DNA from: an uncultured Dysgonomonas sp.
GTDB lineage: Bacteria; Bacteroidota; Bacteroidia; Bacteroidales; Dysgonomonadaceae
Assembly (NCBI GenBank): GCA_937875275.1
Contig: CALNCC010000107.1
Coordinates: forward strand, 1 to 18,848
Length of the DNA: 18,848 nucleotides
Direction of reading: 5' to 3'
Shown here one piece after another: positions 14,725 through 18,848 of this stretch (positions are counted from its first letter, which is position 1; each line of letters starts with the position of its first letter). A program made the translations under genes and the position numbers. The notes below the pieces were generated by a model. That model was not told where the DNA came from and searched no databases. It saw only the letters and a program-made list of their open reading frames with translations.

Positions 14725-15944
14725 TATGCGTTCAATATATTTTTATATAATTCGATGTATGACGAAATCTGATTCTGTTCGGCAAAATTTGCGACTGCAT
14801 ACTCTCTGATTCGATCTCTATCAAAGGTATATTTATTATCTAAAAAATCAACTATATTTTCAGCCAAAGCATGGCTGTTTGTTTCTTCGACCAATATTCC
14901 GGTATCCCCGGTAGATACATGCTCCGCCATTCCCCCATTACAAAAACTCATAACAGGCGTACCATTCATGAAAGACTCAAGCATTGTATTGGGCAGATTA
15001 TCTTCCCGAGATGAGACGATAGTCATATCAGCGGCTGAGTATATCTTGTTCAGTTCAGCAATATCACTTATGAAGTTGAAATGAGTATGCTTAATTTTCT
15101 TATTCTTTATTTCTTTCTTCGCTCCGCCAACTGTTACGACATTTATGCCGCGATCTAAAGTTTCGATGGCATCGTAAAACAAATCCGCCCCTTTTCGTTT
15201 CAGATTAATATCCTGCGCAATAGTCATGAGTGTCGGCAGCCCGTTGTTCAAGCCTAACTTTTCTTTTGCTTCGCCCCTATCCACCAACGGATATAAGGAT
15301 AAGTCTAATCCGTATGGGATCAGATAGTGCGGATAACGACTCAGCACAGTACTGTTCTCCGATTTGCTTTTCATCCACTGAGACGGTGCGGCTATATATA
15401 TATTATCCTTCTTGTGTACTGATTCTATTTTTTGATATAGTACTTTTCGATCAAGGTTCCCTAAGTTATGTCGATTTTGCTCCTGATCTTCCTCGAAATG
15501 GAATATCCCTTGAAAAGGGTTCATATCGTGTAGAGTCCACACAACAGGTTGTTTAATTTTCGGAAAAAAAGTGGGGAAGTTGATGAAATCTGCTGCCCAA
15601 TGTAAGTGTATGATATCTGCATTTTTTATCTCGGACAGATCTTCGAGCCGATATGATGTATTAGCAAATGATGCTACCTCATAGTTTTTAGGATATCGCC
15701 CAAGAGCCACTCCATTGAAATGCTCGGGATGGATATTATATTTTTTTCGGAAACGGGTAATTAACGACCGCCCAATAGGTGCGACTATAATATTATGCTC
15801 TTTAGCAAATTCTCGATCTTCGATATGAAAACGTTGTATTATACACGACTCAACATCGGATTGCTTCCTCAGTCCTTCGTGAAGCCTGAACGCCGAAATG
15901 CCTGCTCCGCCACCAATAGAAACTGTAATATGTGCAATCTTCAT
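14724..15944 (-). CDS. Family 4 glycosyltransferase (GT-B fold)
   Basis: A 406-residue retaining GT-B enzyme. The N-terminal Rossmann half begins MKIAHITVSIGGGAGISAFR, with the glycine loop at 11-15, and contains IIHLHWA (111-117) and WTLHDMNPF (136-144). The C-terminal donor half has LMTIAQDINLKRKG, then the acidic motif REDNLPNTMLES, where Asp315 and Glu323 hold the EX7E positions, and TGILVEE. The start is taken as ATG 15944, which overlaps the upstream stop as ATGA and matches the family N-terminus; an ATG at 15956 adds four residues. The product is cytosolic or peripheral. Specificity is unknown, although EDNLPNT-type GT4 enzymes are common in exopolysaccharide loci. Confidence 0.92.
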   Translation of the reverse strand: MKIAHITVSIGGGAGISAFRLHEGLRKQSDVESCIIQRFHIEDREFAKEHNIIVAPIGRSLITRFRKKYNIHPEHFNGVALGRYPKNYEVASFANTSYRLEDLSEIKNADIIHLHWAADFINFPTFFPKIKQPVVWTLHDMNPFQGIFHFEEDQEQNRHNLGNLDRKVLYQKIESVHKKDNIYIAAPSQWMKSKSENSTVLSRYPHYLIPYGLDLSLYPLVDRGEAKEKLGLNNGLPTLMTIAQDINLKRKGADLFYDAIETLDRGINVVTVGGAKKEIKNKKIKHTHFNFISDIAELNKIYSAADMTIVSSREDNLPNTMLESFMNGTPVMSFCNGGMAEHVSTGDTGILVEETNSHALAENIVDFLDNKYTFDRDRIREYAVANFAEQNQISSYIELYKNILNA

Positions 15945-16900
15945 TTCTTGAACCATTTATAAAACGAGTAAATCAACCTGTTGCGCAGAAGGCGTCTCTT
16001 TAGTCGATATATTAGCGATGAATCTTTTCCATAAAGATAGAAATTACGTAAATATCGTTTCCCTATTCTACTTTCTTTTACCGCAATCGGGCTAACGCTT
16101 ACCGAATCTATCGGATCGACGCCATACAGGAAGCTCAATCCTTCTACACAGTTCTCGCCCGAGTCGTCAATTCCTATATTCTTCACTAAAGACCGGCGAG
16201 GATACAAGCACAAACCCTCTTCGATGAAGATAGAGGAATACCATTTTATCGCCCATGTTTTTATTTTCCCCTCACGATTCGCTTTTATCTGATCGAAATG
16301 TTGCAATGCCCCATCCAATTCGAAAGCCGAGAAATCGGTTCGCTTTGGGAGCTCTGTGTAAAGAAAATCTGTATCAATAATCAATTTCTCCCATGCCCTT
16401 TTCCATGTTGCCCATCCCCAACAACTCATAAAACGGAGAAAAAATGTTTCCCTCAGTTGATCGGCACCTGTTGTCTGCGGCACAAAAGCACCGATATGCA
16501 TGACCTTATCGTTATTCTGGTATAGGTCTAACGCATCGTTCATATAATTCAAAAAACCGGAAGAAGAAACGATATCATCTTCCAAGACGATAACCTTTCC
16601 GTATTCATTAACTATCGAAGTAACTCCTTCTACAATTGAATCAGCCAAGCCTTTGTTCACATCATTTTCGATAATATGAACCTCTTTGCACCATTGCTTT
16701 TTCCTTAGTATATCTCGTGTGTTCTTTATATTATTCAACCCGATAGCGTCCACATCCTCTTTTGCTCCATCGGCATATATGTACAACACAGACTGCGAGG
16801 CCAGTTCGTTTCTCGACAAGGCTTCTAAGGTCTGTTCGGTATGCCACGGGCGATTGTACACAAAAAGGACAATCGGAGCAAGTTGTGTGCTAATATTCAT
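15941..16900 (-). CDS. GnT-I-like GT-A glycosyltransferase
   Basis: A 319-residue transferase with the fold seen in bacterial relatives of eukaryotic N-acetylglucosaminyltransferase I (GT13-like). PIVLFVYNRPWHTEQTLEAL (9-28), IYADGAKE (41-48), NKGLADSIVEGV (82-93), VIVLEDDIVSSSGFL (103-117) with the metal-binding EDD, and CWGWATWKRAW (160-170) are typical of this group; the tryptophan-rich block is the strongest mark. The C-terminus is very basic (RLKRRLLRNRL), suggesting membrane contact. It overlaps the next gene by 4 bases (ATGA). Which sugar it transfers is unknown. Confidence 0.88.
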   Translation of the reverse strand: MNISTQLAPIVLFVYNRPWHTEQTLEALSRNELASQSVLYIYADGAKEDVDAIGLNNIKNTRDILRKKQWCKEVHIIENDVNKGLADSIVEGVTSIVNEYGKVIVLEDDIVSSSGFLNYMNDALDLYQNNDKVMHIGAFVPQTTGADQLRETFFLRFMSCWGWATWKRAWEKLIIDTDFLYTELPKRTDFSAFELDGALQHFDQIKANREGKIKTWAIKWYSSIFIEEGLCLYPRRSLVKNIGIDDSGENCVEGLSFLYGVDPIDSVSVSPIAVKESRIGKRYLRNFYLYGKDSSLIYRLKRRLLRNRLIYSFYKWFKK

Positions 16901-16922
16901 TGTTTGTCTTAATACAATTCTC

Positions 16923-18035
16923 TTATATCTTCAAACTATCTTTTACCACCTTATTGATTTTCTCCATGTGAATCTGCATATTATAATTCTCACGGATGTG
17001 TCGTCGCGCGTTTTCGCCCATCTCTTTCACTCTGTCCTGGTTTTCGAGAAGACACATCATATTCTGTGCCATTCCATCCACATCGTGTTCGTCGACAAGC
17101 AGACCGGTTTTACCTTCCACTACAACATCTTTTATGCCGGCATGCCGAGTTGATACTACCGGCAAAGCGGCAGCCCCAGCCTCTAATATCGCAACAGGTG
17201 TGCCCTCACTATCCCCACTGGCAGCCTCAATAGAGTGTTGCACAAGACCTTTCACTTTGAGGAAATAAGGAAGAATTTCACTTTGTTGCTTAGCACCTTC
17301 GAATATAATATTTCGGCTTAACCCTAAATAATTGACTAAATTCTCACAAGCATTAAGTAGAATGCCATCCCCAATCATATACAGTTTCGCATCAGGATGC
17401 TTTTCCACCACCTTCTGAAAAGCCAATATAGAATAATAGGGTGCTTTTTTGTCTACAAATCGTCCTACGGAGAGGAATGAATTTTCAGAGTAAGTCGGCT
17501 CTAATGAGAAGAAGCGATCACTCGGTGCACATGGGGTATATACTAATTTGTGTGAAGGACAACCAAGCTCTTCCAACTTATGACACATAGATTTTGAAAC
17601 AACGACAATTTTAGAAGCATATTCAAAGAGCCATTTATAATCATCTTCATATGCTTTTAGTATCTCTTTCACAGTCGCGTCGTACCCATGGAAATTAACT
17701 ATAAACGGGATATTCAATTCCTTGCAGATATTTAATATACCGACACCCGTAATTGCGTATTCTGCATATACAACATCTATTTTATTTCTCTTGAAAGATT
17801 CAGCTAAAGCTCTTCCTGTAAGATAATTGACAGGAGATGTTTTCCCGAACAACTCCTTTATATTAAATTTCAATTTAGTCAGGAACGAGGGCTTTAACAC
17901 TCCTATACCATCCAAAGAAGTAGGAAGTGCTCCTCCATAATAATACTTGACATCTCCCTCAAATCCATTTCGATGAGCTTGTACGAATGTTTCAGAATAT
18001 GCGTTCTGATTGGGAGATATATGTGCTATATTCAT
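16923..18035 (-). CDS. Family 4 glycosyltransferase (GT-B fold)
   Basis: A 370-residue retaining GT-B enzyme. MNIAHISPNQNAYSETFVQAH at the N-terminus resembles WcaL-type colanic-acid transferases, as does FIVNFHGYDAT (111-121). The donor half has LSVGRFVDKKAP (188-199), LYMIGDG (218-224), and the EX7E motif EGTPVAILEA (Glu277 and Glu285) followed by GAAALPVVSTRHAG. No signal peptide or membrane span is seen. It starts 6 bases after the pyruvyl transferase stop, behind an A/G-rich AGAAGAAA ribosome-binding region. Confidence 0.93.
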   Translation of the reverse strand: MNIAHISPNQNAYSETFVQAHRNGFEGDVKYYYGGALPTSLDGIGVLKPSFLTKLKFNIKELFGKTSPVNYLTGRALAESFKRNKIDVVYAEYAITGVGILNICKELNIPFIVNFHGYDATVKEILKAYEDDYKWLFEYASKIVVVSKSMCHKLEELGCPSHKLVYTPCAPSDRFFSLEPTYSENSFLSVGRFVDKKAPYYSILAFQKVVEKHPDAKLYMIGDGILLNACENLVNYLGLSRNIIFEGAKQQSEILPYFLKVKGLVQHSIEAASGDSEGTPVAILEAGAAALPVVSTRHAGIKDVVVEGKTGLLVDEHDVDGMAQNMMCLLENQDRVKEMGENARRHIRENYNMQIHMEKINKVVKDSLKI

Positions 18036-18041
18036 TTTCTT

Positions 18042-18848
18042 CTAACTGATTCTAAATTTACTTATTGTATTGCCTATCATTAGTTGCAATTTACTCGCCA
18101 TGTCGTTTTTTACTCGCTCTATATCTACGGGCTTAGGATTCCAGTTTATCAACAACCGAACAAATAATACTCTTATTAAGAATGTTAGTTTATTGCTATA
18201 TTTTCCAAAAGTATGATATCCCTTTGTCGGAGCAAAGTAAATGTGTATTAAACCCTTTATCGCTTCATACCGAGATGGAGTCTGAGTTCTTGGAATCAAC
18301 ACGACAGGAATCCCCATTGCAATACATGGTGCTGCTATATGTAGCCGAGATGTAACAACCAACTCTGCTTTATTTTTGAGCAGTTCTATCCTGTCAATCG
18401 CCATTTGTCTCTTCTCCTCATTCGAGAAGTGAGCCGGCACCGTATCCACAACTTGTGTCAAAAACACGGTTCTTTCATAAAGGCTCTGAAATTTCTTTCC
18501 AAAATATTTATTAGGCGCTAACCATTCGGGTTCGTCGATGAAATAAACCGTATCTCCCTTTATAGAAGAATCTCTTCGAGGGAATGTTAGCGTCAAGCAT
18601 CTACTGAAGAACGCATTAACCCCATTTTCTTTAAGAAATTTCATTGTCGAGGTGTCCCGGCAACCGATAGGTTCATGCTTTTTAAAATAGGCGATAATAT
18701 CTTTTGATGAATATTGAGATTTAGTCCTCTCCGTATCCTCTATATGAAAGCCAAAGAACAAAGGAATAATATCCTCTGAGGGCGGAAATGAACAGGAATA
18801 GTCATCGACAAAAAAATAACCCTGCATCAACAATATTGCTTTGTCTCC
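18042..18848 (-). CDS. Polysaccharide pyruvyl transferase family protein (C-terminal part, runs off right edge)
   Basis: The frame is open to the right edge and gives 268 residues without a start, so the N-terminal donor-binding part is missing. The visible part has QGYFFVDDYSCSFPP, EPIGCRDTSTMKFLKENGV, and the hallmark segment VVTSRLHIAAPCIAMGIPVVLI, which matches the SRLH...G.P motif of PF04230 enzymes. These transfer pyruvate from phosphoenolpyruvate to a sugar hydroxyl pair as a ketal, or serve related roles in exopolysaccharide loci. A TTG near 18833 is not a real start, since coding similarity (GDKAILLMQG) continues upstream of it. It is the first visible gene of the cluster. Confidence 0.9.
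   Translation of the reverse strand, partial: GDKAILLMQGYFFVDDYSCSFPPSEDIIPLFFGFHIEDTERTKSQYSSKDIIAYFKKHEPIGCRDTSTMKFLKENGVNAFFSRCLTLTFPRRDSSIKGDTVYFIDEPEWLAPNKYFGKKFQSLYERTVFLTQVVDTVPAHFSNEEKRQMAIDRIELLKNKAELVVTSRLHIAAPCIAMGIPVVLIPRTQTPSRYEAIKGLIHIYFAPTKGYHTFGKYSNKLTFLIRVLFVRLLINWNPKPVDIERVKNDMASKLQLMIGNTISKFRIS

Noticed and set aside
16686..17153. Plus-strand open frame of 155 codons
   Set aside because: It is antisense across two glycosyltransferase genes and their junction, with no family resemblance.
8625..18848. Possible genomic island or mobile element carrying the glycan cluster
   Set aside because: No integrase, transposase, tRNA, direct repeats or obvious composition break was seen at the left boundary; the right boundary is outside the window.

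Overview
The window looks like chromosomal DNA of a member of the Bacteroidales. It is fairly AT-rich. Starts are preceded by A-rich stretches instead of strong Shine-Dalgarno sites, several upstream regions carry the Bacteroidetes -7 element TAnnTTTG, and the gene content (SufB, OxyR with a CxxxxxxxxC pair, a DUF6249-like membrane protein beside an ECF sigma factor, a short RsmI paralogue, a GH43 lipoprotein) fits that order. A Dysgonomonas or Parabacteroides relative is a guess. No mobile element, CRISPR array, tRNA or rRNA was seen.

Left part (1-8628), housekeeping and regulation. The N-terminal part of sufB runs off the left edge on the minus strand. A roughly 315-base divergent region separates it from coaA (type I pantothenate kinase). 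A secreted GH43 lipoprotein gene follows and ends in a strong stem-loop terminator that also serves the convergent minus-strand pair yggS-oxyR (PLP homeostasis plus peroxide sensor). Next is a tightly overlapping plus-strand cassette: a signal-peptide membrane protein with six tandem heptads, an ECF sigma factor and a small two-helix membrane protein. Then come two divergent methyltransferase genes, an RsmI-like tetrapyrrole-methylase-fold enzyme (minus) and an RsmF-like rRNA cytosine-C5 methyltransferase (plus). They share a 65-base intergenic region built around a perfect palindrome made of two back-to-back -7 elements.

Right part (8625-18848), surface glycan biosynthesis. Ten minus-strand genes are packed with 0-27 base gaps or 1-4 base start/stop overlaps, and read from the right edge towards 8625. 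In transcription order they are a polysaccharide pyruvyl transferase (partial), a GT4, a GnT-I-like GT-A enzyme, a GT4, two GT2, a DegT/StrS-type sugar aminotransferase, a WbqC-family protein, and three more GT2, the last two being tandem duplicates. Together they would make an amino-deoxy-sugar-containing, possibly pyruvylated oligosaccharide for LPS, capsule or protein glycosylation. No flippase, polymerase, initiating transferase or nucleotide-sugar dehydratase lies in the window, so the cluster must extend beyond the right edge or draw on genes elsewhere.

Most worth a second look are the palindromic divergent promoter (7203-7249), the heptad-repeat/ECF sigma cassette (4918-6458), and the aminotransferase-WbqC pair.
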